Source of the DNA: Rhodoferax sp. TS-BS-61-7
GTDB taxonomy: Bacteria; Pseudomonadota; Gammaproteobacteria; Burkholderiales; Burkholderiaceae_C
Reading direction: 5' to 3'
Length of the DNA stretch: 64,000 bases
NCBI RefSeq assembly: GCF_002943465.1
Contig: NZ_PTQY01000001.1
Span: 186,001 to 250,000 of the forward strand
Part shown: one piece after another, positions 41,077 through 49,476 of the stretch
Layout: every line of letters begins with the position of its first letter
How positions within the stretch are numbered: the stretch's first letter is position 1
Made by a program: the position numbers and the translations under genes
Notes under the pieces: generated by a model
Told to the model about the DNA's origin: nothing
The model's database searches: none
The model's input: the letters and a program-made list of their open reading frames with translations, nothing else

Positions 41077-42397
41077 GCTTTCCCCTCTGCCCCTGCACAA
41101 GGCCCGCTCCGCCAGCGCCGCGGCCGGGCGCAAAAACCTGCAACAGCTGATTCAGCTGCGCTGGATTGCGGTGGTCGGGCAGTTGCTCACCATCGAGGTG
41201 ACCCACTACAGCCTGCGCCTGCCGCTGCCCCTGCAAGCCATGCTGGCCATCGTGGGCTGCCTGGTGCTCATCAACCTGGCCAGCCTGCTGCGCTGGCGCA
41301 CCCGCCGCCCAGTACACGACATCGAGCTGTTTTTTGCCCTGCTGGTGGACGTGGCCGCACTGACGGCGCTGCTGTACCTGAGCGGGGGTATCAGCAACCC
41401 GTTTGTGTTTTTGTACCTGCTGCAGATTGCCGTGGGTGCCATGCTGCTGCGCGGCGGTTACCTCTGGTCCATCGTAGGGATGGCATCGGCCTGCGTGGCG
41501 CTGCTGGCGCAGCACAGCCGCCCACTGCCGCTGGCGCCCAACTTGCAGGATGGCTGGAGCAGCCCCTATGTGGTGGGCCTGCTGGTGTGTTTTGCACTCA
41601 ACGCCATTCTGGTGGTCATCTTCATCACGCGCATCAACTACAACCTGCGCCGGCGCGACGCCCGCCTGGCCGCCGTGCGCCAGCGGGCGGCAGAAGAAGA
41701 ACACATTGTGCGCATGGGCCTGTTGGCATCGGGCGCGGCCCATGAGCTGGGCACACCACTGGCCACCATGGCAGTGATTCTGGGCGACTGGAAACACATG
41801 CAGGCGCTGGGCGCCGACGCCACGCTGCAGGAAGACATTGCCGAGATGGAGGCCCAGGTCAAACGCTGCAAAAGCATTGTCAGCGGCATCCTGCTGTCGG
41901 CCGGCGAAACACGGGGCGAGTCGTCGGTGCAGACCACGGTGCGCCAGTTTCTGGACACCCTGGTGCAAGACTGGCGCACCACCCGTTCGGTGGACCAGTT
42001 TGTGTATGACAACCGCATCCAGCACGACAGCCCCATGGTGGCCGACACCACGTTGCAGCAAATGGTGTTTAACGTGCTGGACAATGCGCGTGACGCCTCC
42101 CCACACTGGGTGCGCCTGCAGGCCGAGCGCGACGCCGACGTGCTGCGCATCGTGGTCAGCGACCAGGGCCCAGGCTTTTCGCCCAGCCTGCTGGCGCAGA
42201 TTGGCATCCCCTACCAGTCCACCAAAGGGCGGCCCGGCGGGGGCTTGGGCCTGTTCCTGTCCATGAACGTGGCACGCACCCTGGGCGGCAGTGTGGTGGC
42301 GCGTAACCGACCAGAGGGCGGTGCCGAGGTCACCATCACGCTGTCGCTGTCGGCTATCACCTTGCAAGACGCCAACCAGGAAGACCATGGACACTGA
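41060..42397 (+). CDS. RegB/PrrB-type redox sensor histidine kinase
   Basis: The 445-residue kinase starts at MTSSPKLSPLPLHKARS (ATG 41060). Several helices between about residues 30 and 185 form the membrane sensor, including the conserved GGISNPFVFLYLLQIAVGAM, which in RegB/PrrB forms the ubiquinone and cytochrome-oxidase sensing region. The H-box is ASGAAHELGTPLATMAV, with N-box NVLDNARDASP and the G-boxes DQGPGFSP and GGGLGLFLSMNVA. RegB proteins usually have a redox cysteine near the H-box; here the nearest is in AQVKRCKSIVSGI, about 45 residues beyond the H-box. Placed after a terminal oxidase and before RegA, it should adjust respiration to redox state. Confidence 0.9.
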   Translation: MTSSPKLSPLPLHKARSASAAAGRKNLQQLIQLRWIAVVGQLLTIEVTHYSLRLPLPLQAMLAIVGCLVLINLASLLRWRTRRPVHDIELFFALLVDVAALTALLYLSGGISNPFVFLYLLQIAVGAMLLRGGYLWSIVGMASACVALLAQHSRPLPLAPNLQDGWSSPYVVGLLVCFALNAILVVIFITRINYNLRRRDARLAAVRQRAAEEEHIVRMGLLASGAAHELGTPLATMAVILGDWKHMQALGADATLQEDIAEMEAQVKRCKSIVSGILLSAGETRGESSVQTTVRQFLDTLVQDWRTTRSVDQFVYDNRIQHDSPMVADTTLQQMVFNVLDNARDASPHWVRLQAERDADVLRIVVSDQGPGFSPSLLAQIGIPYQSTKGRPGGGLGLFLSMNVARTLGGSVVARNRPEGGAEVTITLSLSAITLQDANQEDHGH

Positions 42398-42920
42398 ACG
42401 CCTGCTGCTCATCGTCGAAGACGACGAGGCCTTTGCCCGCACCCTGACGCGCTCTTTCGAGCGGCGCGGCTACCGCGTGCTGCACGCCGACGGTATGGCC
42501 GCCATGGAGGCCCTGCTGGCCACACACACGCCGGCCTACGCCGTGGTCGACCTGAAACTCAAGGGCGAAGCCACCGGCCTGGCCTGCGTGCGCGCGCTGC
42601 ATGCACACAGCGAGGCCATGCGCATCGTCGTGCTCACGGGGTTTGCCAGCATTGCCACGGCCGTAGAGGCCATCAAGCTAGGCGCCTTGCACTACCTGGC
42701 CAAACCCTCCAACACCGACGACATCGAGGCCGCCTTCGGCCTAGAAGAAGGCAACACCGAAGTCGCGCTGACCAACCGCTCCAGCTCCATCAAGACACTG
42801 GAGTGGGAACGCATCCACGAAGTGCTGGCCGAGAGTGACTTCAACATCTCCGAAGCCGCCCGCCGCCTGGGCATGCACCGCCGCACCCTGAGCCGCAAGC
42901 TGGACAAACAGCGGGTGTAA
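42387..42920 (+). CDS. RegA/PrrA-type response regulator
   Basis: The 177-residue protein has a receiver domain (IVEDDEAFARTLTRSFERRG, phospho-acceptor in AVVDLKLKGEATG, LTGFASIATAVEAIKLGALH and the AKPSN lysine) and a short C-terminal Fis-type helix-turn-helix NISEAARRLGMHRRTLSRKL, as in RegA, PrrA and ActR. The linker is proline-poor, unlike the classic RegA four-proline hinge. It starts inside the end of the kinase gene. RegA proteins control photosynthesis, respiration and carbon fixation genes in response to redox. Confidence 0.92.
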   Translation: MDTERLLLIVEDDEAFARTLTRSFERRGYRVLHADGMAAMEALLATHTPAYAVVDLKLKGEATGLACVRALHAHSEAMRIVVLTGFASIATAVEAIKLGALHYLAKPSNTDDIEAAFGLEEGNTEVALTNRSSSIKTLEWERIHEVLAESDFNISEAARRLGMHRRTLSRKLDKQRV

Positions 42921-42990
42921 AACGCCGCATCGGGTGCCACTGGCATGCCGTATCCTTGTGCCCACTCGGTGCAACCTGTGGAGGCCTTGG

Positions 42991-44097
42991 ATGAAAGCAA
43001 CAGTGACCGCCCTGGCATGGGCCATCGTGTCCACCTCGGGGCATGGCCATGACCTGACCGCCCTGCCCCTGGGCGATGGCAAGATTTCACAGTCGCCCAA
43101 GGTCGGCTGGATCTGGGCCTGCCACATCAACCCGCAGGCGGGTGGTGCCCAGCGTGTGGGTCCGTGGATCAACACCGCCAACGGCACGTATGACCTGACC
43201 GCCAAGGCGGTAGTACCGGGGCAGGTGAGCTGGCCGTCGCAGTTCAAGCTCAGCGTGGAGCAAAACCAGCGCGTGTTCAGCGGCAACGACCTGCCCAACC
43301 ACACCACAGGCAGCTTTCCAGTCCCCAGCAACAGCGAGGCCTACCGCTACGACCGCAACCCCAACCGCATCCAGGCGCAGACCATGCAGGTGGCACTGCC
43401 GCTGTGGCCCACGCTGGCCGCGCAGGCCAGTTGCGCGCCGGGGGCGATCGGGTTTCTCTTGAGCGGGGCCGTGTTGTTCAACGCGCTGGACGCGCCGGGC
43501 CGCGACGCGGTGGCCCACGAAACCCAGGACGCGTGCCAGGGCCACCCGCAGGAGTCGGGTGTGTACCACTACCACAGCCTCAGCAGCTGCGTGGCTGACC
43601 CACGCGAACCCAACGGCCACTCTGCCCTGGTGGGTTACCTGGTGGATGGTTTTGGCATCTATGGCCCCTACGGTGAAAAGGGCCAGGCCCTGCGCAGCAA
43701 AGACCTGGACGAATGCCATGGCCACACCCACACCATCCCCTGGGAGGGCAAGCAGGTGGCCATGTACCACTACCACGCCACGCCCGACTTCCCCTACACC
43801 GCGGGCTGCCTGCGCGGCAGCTACAAACAGGCCGACGTGTCCACCATCAGCGGTCCCCGCCCCCAGCGCACCATGAACGCCCCCGGTGGCCGGCCTCCGG
43901 AAGGCGGTGCTGCAGCGCCACCCGGCGGCCCTGCTGGCGCACCGCCCGATCTGAACAAGGTAGCGGCCACTTTAGGCATCAGCGCACAGAAGCTGCGCGA
44001 AGCGCTGGGACCACCACCACCGGACCTGCGCGCCGCTGCCGCCAAACTGGGCATCAGCGTGGAGACACTGCAGTCCGCCCTGCAAGCCGCGCGCTAA
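42991..44097 (+). CDS. YHYH-domain exported protein with C-terminal helical repeats
   Basis: Start ATG 42991 follows GGAG. The 368-residue protein has a weak signal peptide (MKATVTALAWAIVSTSGHG) and a YHYH domain with both signature motifs, SGVYHYHSLSSC and VAMYHYHATPDFPYTAGCLRG, plus GYLVDGFGIYGPY and DECHGHTHTIP. These histidines probably bind metal. After a Pro/Gly-rich linker the last 55 residues repeat a helical unit twice: LNKVAATLGISAQKLREAL and LRAAAAKLGISVETLQSAL. Function of YHYH proteins is unknown. It sits between RegA and a diguanylate cyclase, not clearly in an operon with either. Confidence 0.85.
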   Translation: MKATVTALAWAIVSTSGHGHDLTALPLGDGKISQSPKVGWIWACHINPQAGGAQRVGPWINTANGTYDLTAKAVVPGQVSWPSQFKLSVEQNQRVFSGNDLPNHTTGSFPVPSNSEAYRYDRNPNRIQAQTMQVALPLWPTLAAQASCAPGAIGFLLSGAVLFNALDAPGRDAVAHETQDACQGHPQESGVYHYHSLSSCVADPREPNGHSALVGYLVDGFGIYGPYGEKGQALRSKDLDECHGHTHTIPWEGKQVAMYHYHATPDFPYTAGCLRGSYKQADVSTISGPRPQRTMNAPGGRPPEGGAAAPPGGPAGAPPDLNKVAATLGISAQKLREALGPPPPDLRAAAAKLGISVETLQSALQAAR

Positions 44098-44124
44098 TAA
44101 CGCCTTGATTCACTGAGAGAACCC

Positions 44125-45498
44125 ATGGCCACTTTGCTCCCGCGCTGGAACCTGTCACTGCGCACCGAACTCATTGCCTGCCTGCTGGTCACCAGCCTGG
44201 CGTCCACCGCTATCGTGGGTGGGTTGGCCTACCAGCGGCTTACCAAGAAGTTCAACGCTTTGGTGATGCAGGAGTCCAGCAAAAACTTCACGGCCGATGT
44301 GCAGAAATACTTCAAGACCTATGGCAGCTGGGCGGAGGGCCAGAAGGTGGAGGGCTTCCGCGCTTTTTCCGAGCGGCACCGCCCTCCTCCACGGCCCGAT
44401 GCAGGGGGGGGTGTATTGCCACCGCCGGCAGACCCCCGCCCTGTAGGCCCCGGGCTGGTAGCCCAGCCTGGCAACCAGCCACCACCACCGTCACCGGGTG
44501 GTGGCCTACACCGGCCACCGTTTCGCTTCTACCTGTTTGACGCCAACTACAACTCGCTGTTCACCCTGGCGCCCTACAAGCCTGGCGACGCTATCCGCGA
44601 CGAAGACAGGGCCCGCATGTTCCCCATCCTGCTCGACGACAAGGTGGTGGCCTATTCCTCACCGCAGGGCGAGCCCAACTACTCCGACCTGGACCTGGGT
44701 TACCTCTCGGCCATGCGCGAATCGCTGGTGCTGGGCACCACCGTGGGCCTGACCCTCACGCTGCTGCTGGGGCTATTTCTGGGCAACCGCCTAAGCAGAT
44801 CTCTGCGCAACTTGACCGGTGCCGTGCAGGCCATGGGCGGAGGCGCACTGCGCCAGCAGGTGCCCGTGGAATCGGAGAACGAGGTGGGTGTGCTGGCCCG
44901 GGCCTTCAACCGCATGAGCGACGAAATTGCGCGGCAATACGAAGACCTGCGCCAGTCGCACGCGCAGATCGAGGCCATGGCCACCCAGATGCGTGAGCTG
45001 AGCCTGCGTGATGTGCTAACCGGCCTGCACAATCGCCGCCACTTTGACGAACAGTGCGCCCAGTTCTTTGCCAGTGCCCAGCGCTACCAGCGTCCCTTTA
45101 GCGTGACACTGTGCGACATCGACCACTTCAAGGGTGTCAACGACCGCTTTTCCCACGCCACGGGCGACGAGGTGCTGCGCCGCCTGGGCGACATCCTGAA
45201 GCAAAACATGCGCAGCTCGGATTTGGTGGCACGTTACGGAGGTGAAGAGTTTGTGGTGGCCTTCCCCGAAACCGACCTGGCCCACGCCCGCGAGGCCTGC
45301 GAAGCCCTGCGACTGCGAGTAGAAGCCTACCCCTGGCACGAGGTGCACCCAGACCTGCGCATCACCATCAGCATGGGACTCAGCAGCGACACGCAGGTGG
45401 GCAGCTTTCACCACATGCTGGAAGCCGCCGATGCCCTGCTGTACCAGGCCAAACACGGTGGGCGCAACCAGGTCTGCTCCGTGGCGGCTGATATTTAG
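44125..45498 (+). CDS. Membrane diguanylate cyclase with HAMP domain
   Basis: This 457-residue protein has a first membrane helix (ELIACLLVTSLASTAIVGGL), a periplasmic sensor region of about 170 residues, a second helix (LGTTVGLTLTLLLGLFLGN), a HAMP linker with EVGVLARAFNRMSDEIARQY and a GGDEF domain. The active motif is GGEEF in LVARYGGEEFVVAF, with the I-site RSSD five residues earlier. The periplasmic part has an unusual Pro/Gly-rich insert of about 45 residues (RPPPRPDAGG to GGGLHRPP) that is probably disordered. It is predicted to make cyclic di-GMP in response to an external signal. It follows the YHYH gene by 27 bases and may be co-transcribed with it. Confidence 0.9.
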   Translation: MATLLPRWNLSLRTELIACLLVTSLASTAIVGGLAYQRLTKKFNALVMQESSKNFTADVQKYFKTYGSWAEGQKVEGFRAFSERHRPPPRPDAGGGVLPPPADPRPVGPGLVAQPGNQPPPPSPGGGLHRPPFRFYLFDANYNSLFTLAPYKPGDAIRDEDRARMFPILLDDKVVAYSSPQGEPNYSDLDLGYLSAMRESLVLGTTVGLTLTLLLGLFLGNRLSRSLRNLTGAVQAMGGGALRQQVPVESENEVGVLARAFNRMSDEIARQYEDLRQSHAQIEAMATQMRELSLRDVLTGLHNRRHFDEQCAQFFASAQRYQRPFSVTLCDIDHFKGVNDRFSHATGDEVLRRLGDILKQNMRSSDLVARYGGEEFVVAFPETDLAHAREACEALRLRVEAYPWHEVHPDLRITISMGLSSDTQVGSFHHMLEAADALLYQAKHGGRNQVCSVAADI

Positions 45499-45502
45499 GC
45501 AT

Positions 45503-45538
45503 AAAAAAGCCGCGTAGCCCCCGTGGAGTCTGCGCGGC
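45503..45538 (-). terminator. Terminator of the aspartokinase gene, formed with a dispersed repeat
   Basis: On the minus strand GCCGCG and CGCGGC pair across an 18-base loop and are followed by six T (45503-45508 on the plus strand as A). The hairpin loop and right stem overlap the dispersed repeat copy 5. It lies after the aspartokinase stop at 45572 and also separates it from the convergent cyclase. Confidence 0.65.
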
Positions 45539-45557
45539 CAGCTATTGAATTTATAGC
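45515..45557 (+). repeat. Dispersed palindromic repeat, copy 5
   Basis: TAGCCCCCGTGGAGTCTGCG, then CGGCCAGCTAT (GCTAT 45541-45545) and ATAGC (45553-45557). It fills the 73-base gap between two convergent genes. Confidence 0.8.
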
Positions 45558-45571
45558 GTTTTAAGCGGTAG

Positions 45572-46993
45572 TCAGACGCGCGGCACGGGTGTACCGGAGT
45601 TGACGCACAGGGCCATGTTGAGCGCGATGACGGCGGTCTTGTAGTCTTCGCGCTCGATCACAAATTGCATATTCACCTGGCGCAGGGTTTGTGACACGCA
45701 GTTGACGTTGACCTGGGCATCGGCCAGCGCTTGCGCGGCCTTAGCCAGCACACCGGGGATGCCGATGTTGGAGCCGATGGTGCAGACGATGGCGCTGGGT
45801 TTGACCGTCACCACCTGGTACAGGGTTTCGAGTTCGGCCACGAGTTCGGCCGTCACCTGGTTATCCCACACCAGATGGGCGATGGAGTTGGCGTTGGTGG
45901 CCTTGAGGATGTAGCTGATGTCGTGCTTGCAGAACACCTGCATCAGGCTGGCATCAAACCCCACGGTACCCACCATGCTGGGGTCGTGGATTTCAATCAA
46001 CGTGACCTTGTCGGTGCCCGTCACAATTTCCACGCGGGCACGTTCGCCCACAAAGTCCTTAGTGATCAGCGTGCCGGGGTGGTCCGGCTCAAAGGTGTTC
46101 TTCAAGCGGATGGGGATGCCCGCCAGTTCCATGGGTTTGGACGCCTTGGGGTGGATCGCTTCCATGCCCACATCGGCCAGCTGGTCGGCCACGTCGTAAT
46201 TGGTGGCACCTACCACGATGGCGTTTTCCAGACCCACCAGGTTGGGGTCGGCCGACGACAGGTGGAATTCCTTGTGGATCACGGCCTCGGCCGGGCGCAC
46301 TTCCACGGCGATCTTGCTAAAGGTGACTTCGGAGTAGCCACGGTCAAACTCACGCATGATGCCTTCGGTGCCCTTGGTGTAACCGGTGGCCACAATCACA
46401 CTGTTGGCCAGGTCCAGGTCTTTGAAACTGTTGGCAATACGCTCGTCAATCGTCCAGGCTTCGTTGTCGTCAAAACCGGCCAGGTCCATCAGCACGGCCT
46501 TCACGCCATTGGCCTTGAGGATTTCCACCGAGTTGAACGCGCTGTGCGATTCACCGATGGAGGCCAGCACTTCGCGCGCGGCCAACAACACGTCGTGGCG
46601 GCTCAGGTAACCGCTGGCCAACACGTGCTGCATGGCGCCCAGGTATTCACGGGCCTGGGCAATGCGCTGGTCGATAAAGGCGTCGGCCACAGCCAATGGC
46701 AGGCCGATATCGGCGTACCCGGCGTTGAGTTTCTTCAGGCTGACGGACAGGCCAGTCAGTGCGTCCTGGTAACCCTTGCCCTCGGCAAACAGGGCGTAAA
46801 TGCCACGTTCACCGGTTTTCTTGTGCTCCAGCAACTGGTTGGTCACGCCCGAGTAGGCCGACACCACGTAAATGCGGCCGTAGATGCGTTTGGGGTCGTG
46901 CAGCACGATGTGGCGCAATACATCGCCAAAAGCGGTCATGGAGGTGCCGCCGATCTTCTCGACAGAAATCTTGGAGGAATTGACGTCTTGCAT
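45572..46993 (-). CDS. Aspartate kinase, ectoine-cluster type (Ask_Ect-like)
   Basis: The 473-residue enzyme starts at MQDVNSSKISVEKIGGTSM (ATG 46993). The EKIGGTSM nucleotide motif, the YVVSAYSGVTNQLLEHKKTG segment and the insert GIYALFAEGKGYQDALTGL mark the aspartokinase subtype usually encoded with ectoine genes, rather than LysC. The C-terminal ACT domains include TLIEIHDPSMVGTVGFDASL and VCTIGSNIGIPGVLAKAAQA. It phosphorylates aspartate at the head of the lysine/threonine/methionine and ectoine pathways. No ectABC genes are near, so its physiological role here is open. Confidence 0.85.
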   Translation of the reverse strand: MQDVNSSKISVEKIGGTSMTAFGDVLRHIVLHDPKRIYGRIYVVSAYSGVTNQLLEHKKTGERGIYALFAEGKGYQDALTGLSVSLKKLNAGYADIGLPLAVADAFIDQRIAQAREYLGAMQHVLASGYLSRHDVLLAAREVLASIGESHSAFNSVEILKANGVKAVLMDLAGFDDNEAWTIDERIANSFKDLDLANSVIVATGYTKGTEGIMREFDRGYSEVTFSKIAVEVRPAEAVIHKEFHLSSADPNLVGLENAIVVGATNYDVADQLADVGMEAIHPKASKPMELAGIPIRLKNTFEPDHPGTLITKDFVGERARVEIVTGTDKVTLIEIHDPSMVGTVGFDASLMQVFCKHDISYILKATNANSIAHLVWDNQVTAELVAELETLYQVVTVKPSAIVCTIGSNIGIPGVLAKAAQALADAQVNVNCVSQTLRQVNMQFVIEREDYKTAVIALNMALCVNSGTPVPRV

Positions 46994-47128
46994 GGACAAG
47001 CTGGGAGGAGCTAAAGGGTTAAAGAGCCGGGCGGGAGTTTCTGCCAAGAAGGCAAGGGCAGAAAGCCCTCTATTTTCCACCACTTTGGGGCGGGTACCGT
47101 TATCACAACGGCCTGGGCCCTTTGAGGA

Positions 47129-47722
47129 CTAAAACCCGCTCATAAATTCAGTGAACATCACATCAAGGCAACGCCCACTGGCGCCATTGCGTTCGTAGTA
47201 GTTCCAGCGGTAGGCCATTTCCGTGTTGTCCCTGCAGGCCACGCCTTCGTACAACTTGCCGTAGGTTGCTCGGGCCCCGGAGGAGGATCGGTAACCATCC
47301 TTCACTTCCGCCACCAGCACACCGTCTTGGGGATAGACCCGCAACACACCAAACGACGCATTGCTGGGGATGTCGTATTCGACATAGAGGGCATTGCGCT
47401 CTACATCCGGGTAGGCATTGGTGACCAAGATGAAAACCGCCTCTTGCTGCGCAACCAGTTCTTGCTGCGTCAGGTGGCTGAATGATGCAGACTTGATTTT
47501 TTTGCCAAATTTCAGTGCAGGCCCCAGCACCAGCAAAGGTTTTGGCTCAGCCTTGGCAGCAGGGTTGAAGCGGTGCGACAGTGATTTTTTGAACTTGCTG
47601 ACCACGGTAGAGAAAATCTCGTCGTCGCTAAAGTTTTGCTGCTGAAGCTCCAAAGCCCCCACAGCGCTTGCAGCACACAGCAGCATGGCTGCTATTGGCA
47701 ATTTTTGCTTTTTCAAATACAT
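47129..47722 (-). CDS. Exported protein of unknown function
   Basis: I do not recognise this 197-residue protein. It has a signal peptide (KLPIAAMLLCAASAVGALE), so it is probably periplasmic. The mature part is mixed, with FSTVVSKFKKSLSHRFNP, a possible helix LTQQELVAQQEAVFILVTNA and a C-terminal pair of cysteines (GVACRDNTEM, GRCLDVM) that may form a disulfide. TATAA-like promoter sequences are not obvious; an AGGAGG site at about 47725-47730 (minus strand) precedes the ATG. It is followed by the aspartokinase gene on the same strand after a 135-base gap. Confidence 0.7.
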   Translation of the reverse strand: MYLKKQKLPIAAMLLCAASAVGALELQQQNFSDDEIFSTVVSKFKKSLSHRFNPAAKAEPKPLLVLGPALKFGKKIKSASFSHLTQQELVAQQEAVFILVTNAYPDVERNALYVEYDIPSNASFGVLRVYPQDGVLVAEVKDGYRSSSGARATYGKLYEGVACRDNTEMAYRWNYYERNGASGRCLDVMFTEFMSGF

Positions 47723-47760
47723 CCTCCTTCAACGTGTCGGGCGATCTGCATGCGCAGCGC

Positions 47761-48174
47761 TCACAGCTTCTTCCAGCGCACGCCATCCTTGGAACGGTAG
47801 GTACCGCCGGTGGCACAGCAGCCTCCTGCACCAAAGGCTATGCGCCCCAAGGTGACCGTGACTGCGCCACCCTCGACAAGCAGCGTCTGCCGCTCGCAAT
47901 AGCTGAAGAACGGATAGGGCTCGGGTTCAAGCACCATCTGCCAACCGCCCTCCTCCGATGTAGCGCGGAAAACCTTGCATTCATGCACCACCAAGTGTAC
48001 GGGCTTGCCCCCCAATAACCCCTTGAATACCCGCTCCGGTGGCACCGTCGCCAGTGGATCCACCTCGACAGAAGGCGAGGCTATTGGCTCCGGTTTTTCG
48101 CAACCGGTCAACAAGAAAGCCAGAAGCAGCAGGCCCCACGGCGCACGCCGCCCTTGTACGGTCACCCGCTCCAT
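47761..48174 (-). CDS. Small lipoprotein of unknown function
   Basis: This 137-residue protein has a lipoprotein signal with lipobox AFLLTGC around residue 24, so it should be membrane-anchored. The rest shows no family I know: a Pro-rich start (EKPEPIASPSVEVDPLATVP), a VHLVVHECKVFRA strand, and a C-terminal GAGGCCATGGTYRSKDGVRW region with adjacent cysteines. The ATG at 48174 shares one base with the stop of the methyltransferase gene (TGATG), so they are coupled. It may simply be a species-specific envelope protein. Confidence 0.7.
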   Translation of the reverse strand: MERVTVQGRRAPWGLLLLAFLLTGCEKPEPIASPSVEVDPLATVPPERVFKGLLGGKPVHLVVHECKVFRATSEEGGWQMVLEPEPYPFFSYCERQTLLVEGGAVTVTLGRIAFGAGGCCATGGTYRSKDGVRWKKL

Positions 48175-49247
48175 CACGCCACAGCACCGCCGTGAAGCGC
48201 CCGCACCGCCCAGCGCAACTTGGCAGACGATGAGCGCGGATTGCTGCGCTGCTCGTCATACGAGGCGCGAATCGGATCGGCCGCCACGCTGCTGAAGGTG
48301 CCGTTGCGCTCACCGGTTTGAAAGCACTTTTTCACGCGCCGGTCTTCGCCAGAATGGAAGCTCAAAATCGCCACGCGCCCACCGGGTTTCAGGCAGGCGG
48401 GCAGGTCCCGCAGCATGGTATCCAACACGCCAAACTCGTCATTCACCTCAATGCGCAGCGCCTGGAATGTGCGCTGCAGCACCTTCTTGGTTTCCACCAG
48501 GCGCTCTTCTGCCGGCATGCTGCGCTTGTAGGCCAGCTCCATGGTGGCCCGCACCAGGTCAGCCAGCTGCACCGTGGTTTCCAGGTACTGGCCTTGCAGG
48601 GCTGCGGCCAGGGGAATCGCAAAGGGCTCGTCGGAGTTGTCGGTCAGCAGGTCACGCAGCCGGTGCCGCGTCACGCACAACAACAACTCGCTGGCTGACT
48701 GGCCACTGCTGGGGTCCAGACGCAAATCCAGCGGGCCATCGGCGCGAAAACTAAAGCCCCGCGCCGGGTTGTCAATCTGCATGGACGACACGCCCAGGTC
48801 GGCCAACACAAAGTCAAAGCCCCCGCCCGCCTGCGGCAGCAAGGTGGCCAGCTCGCTGAAGTTGGCCCGGTGCACGCTGAGCGCCTCTTCGCCAAACCCC
48901 AGCTTGCGCAGCCGCGCCGTGGTGCGCGGCAGCTCAATCGGGTCCACATCCATGCCAAACATGCGCCCACCCGGCTGCACCAGCGGCAGCATGGCCAGCG
49001 TGTGGCCGCCAAAACCCAGGGTCAGGTCCAGCCCGGTTTCACCCGGCACGGGTTTCAGGATGGCGAGGATTTCGTCCACACAAATGGAGCGGTGCATGCC
49101 CGCAGGCGTTTGCCCGCGCTGCATGACCTTGTCCACCTCGGCCGCATGGCGCGTGGGGTCTAGCTCTTTGTATTTGTCTTCAAACTGGCGGGGATGGGTG
49201 CCCGCGTAACGCACGCGGCGCTTGTGGGGAGGGGAAGCGTCGGTCAT
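48174..49247 (-). CDS. RsmH/MraW-like 16S rRNA (cytosine-N4) methyltransferase, divergent form
   Basis: The 357-residue protein has the RsmH design: CVDEILAILKPVPGETGLDL, a SAM-binding stretch LGFGGHTLAMLPLV where classic RsmH has FGRGGHS, FVLADLGVSSMQIDNPARGF-SFRADGPLDLRLDPSSGQSA, and a C-terminal KPGGRVAILSFHSGEDRRVK. RsmH methylates C1402 of 16S rRNA. An extra 50-residue basic N-terminus (YAGTHPRQFEDKYKELDP) and the location away from the cell-division (dcw) cluster suggest a second, paralogous enzyme with perhaps another target. It is followed by a lipoprotein gene in a one-base overlap. Confidence 0.85.
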   Translation of the reverse strand: MTDASPPHKRRVRYAGTHPRQFEDKYKELDPTRHAAEVDKVMQRGQTPAGMHRSICVDEILAILKPVPGETGLDLTLGFGGHTLAMLPLVQPGGRMFGMDVDPIELPRTTARLRKLGFGEEALSVHRANFSELATLLPQAGGGFDFVLADLGVSSMQIDNPARGFSFRADGPLDLRLDPSSGQSASELLLCVTRHRLRDLLTDNSDEPFAIPLAAALQGQYLETTVQLADLVRATMELAYKRSMPAEERLVETKKVLQRTFQALRIEVNDEFGVLDTMLRDLPACLKPGGRVAILSFHSGEDRRVKKCFQTGERNGTFSSVAADPIRASYDEQRSNPRSSSAKLRWAVRALHGGAVA

Positions 49248-49338
49248 TGGCCATTATGCGGCCGCCCCACCCCCAACCCAAGCACTGATGCCCAAGCGGG
49301 CGCTATGATTTCCGCATCCACCATTCCACGCCACAGAC

Positions 49339-49476
49339 ATGTCTAACCTGGCCGAACAAATTCGCGAAGCACTGTTGATGTTTGCGCGCAACGGCACAGA
49401 ACCGGCCTTGATCGGTGGTTTAGCGGTGGTTGCGCACCAGGTCGTGCGGGCCACCAACCATGAACTTCTCGGATAA
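49339..49476 (+). pseudogene. Fragment of a nucleotidyltransferase (AbiEii-like) gene
   Basis: The 45-residue frame MSNLAEQIREALLMFARNGT followed by EPALIGGLAVVAHQVVRATN resembles the start of MNT/AbiEii-type nucleotidyltransferases (the GG and RAT positions), then reads HELLG and stops, where intact members continue with DVDFL. It is probably the broken remnant of a toxin or nucleotidyltransferase gene. Short and uncertain. Confidence 0.45.

Noticed and set aside
44125..45498. Operon linking the cyclase to RegBA
   Set aside because: A 70-base gap and the separate YHYH gene with its own ribosome-binding site lie between; no overlap supports a unit.
45572..46993. An ectoine biosynthesis cluster
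   Set aside because: Only the aspartokinase subtype points to ectoine; no ectA, ectB, ectC or ectD is present nearby.
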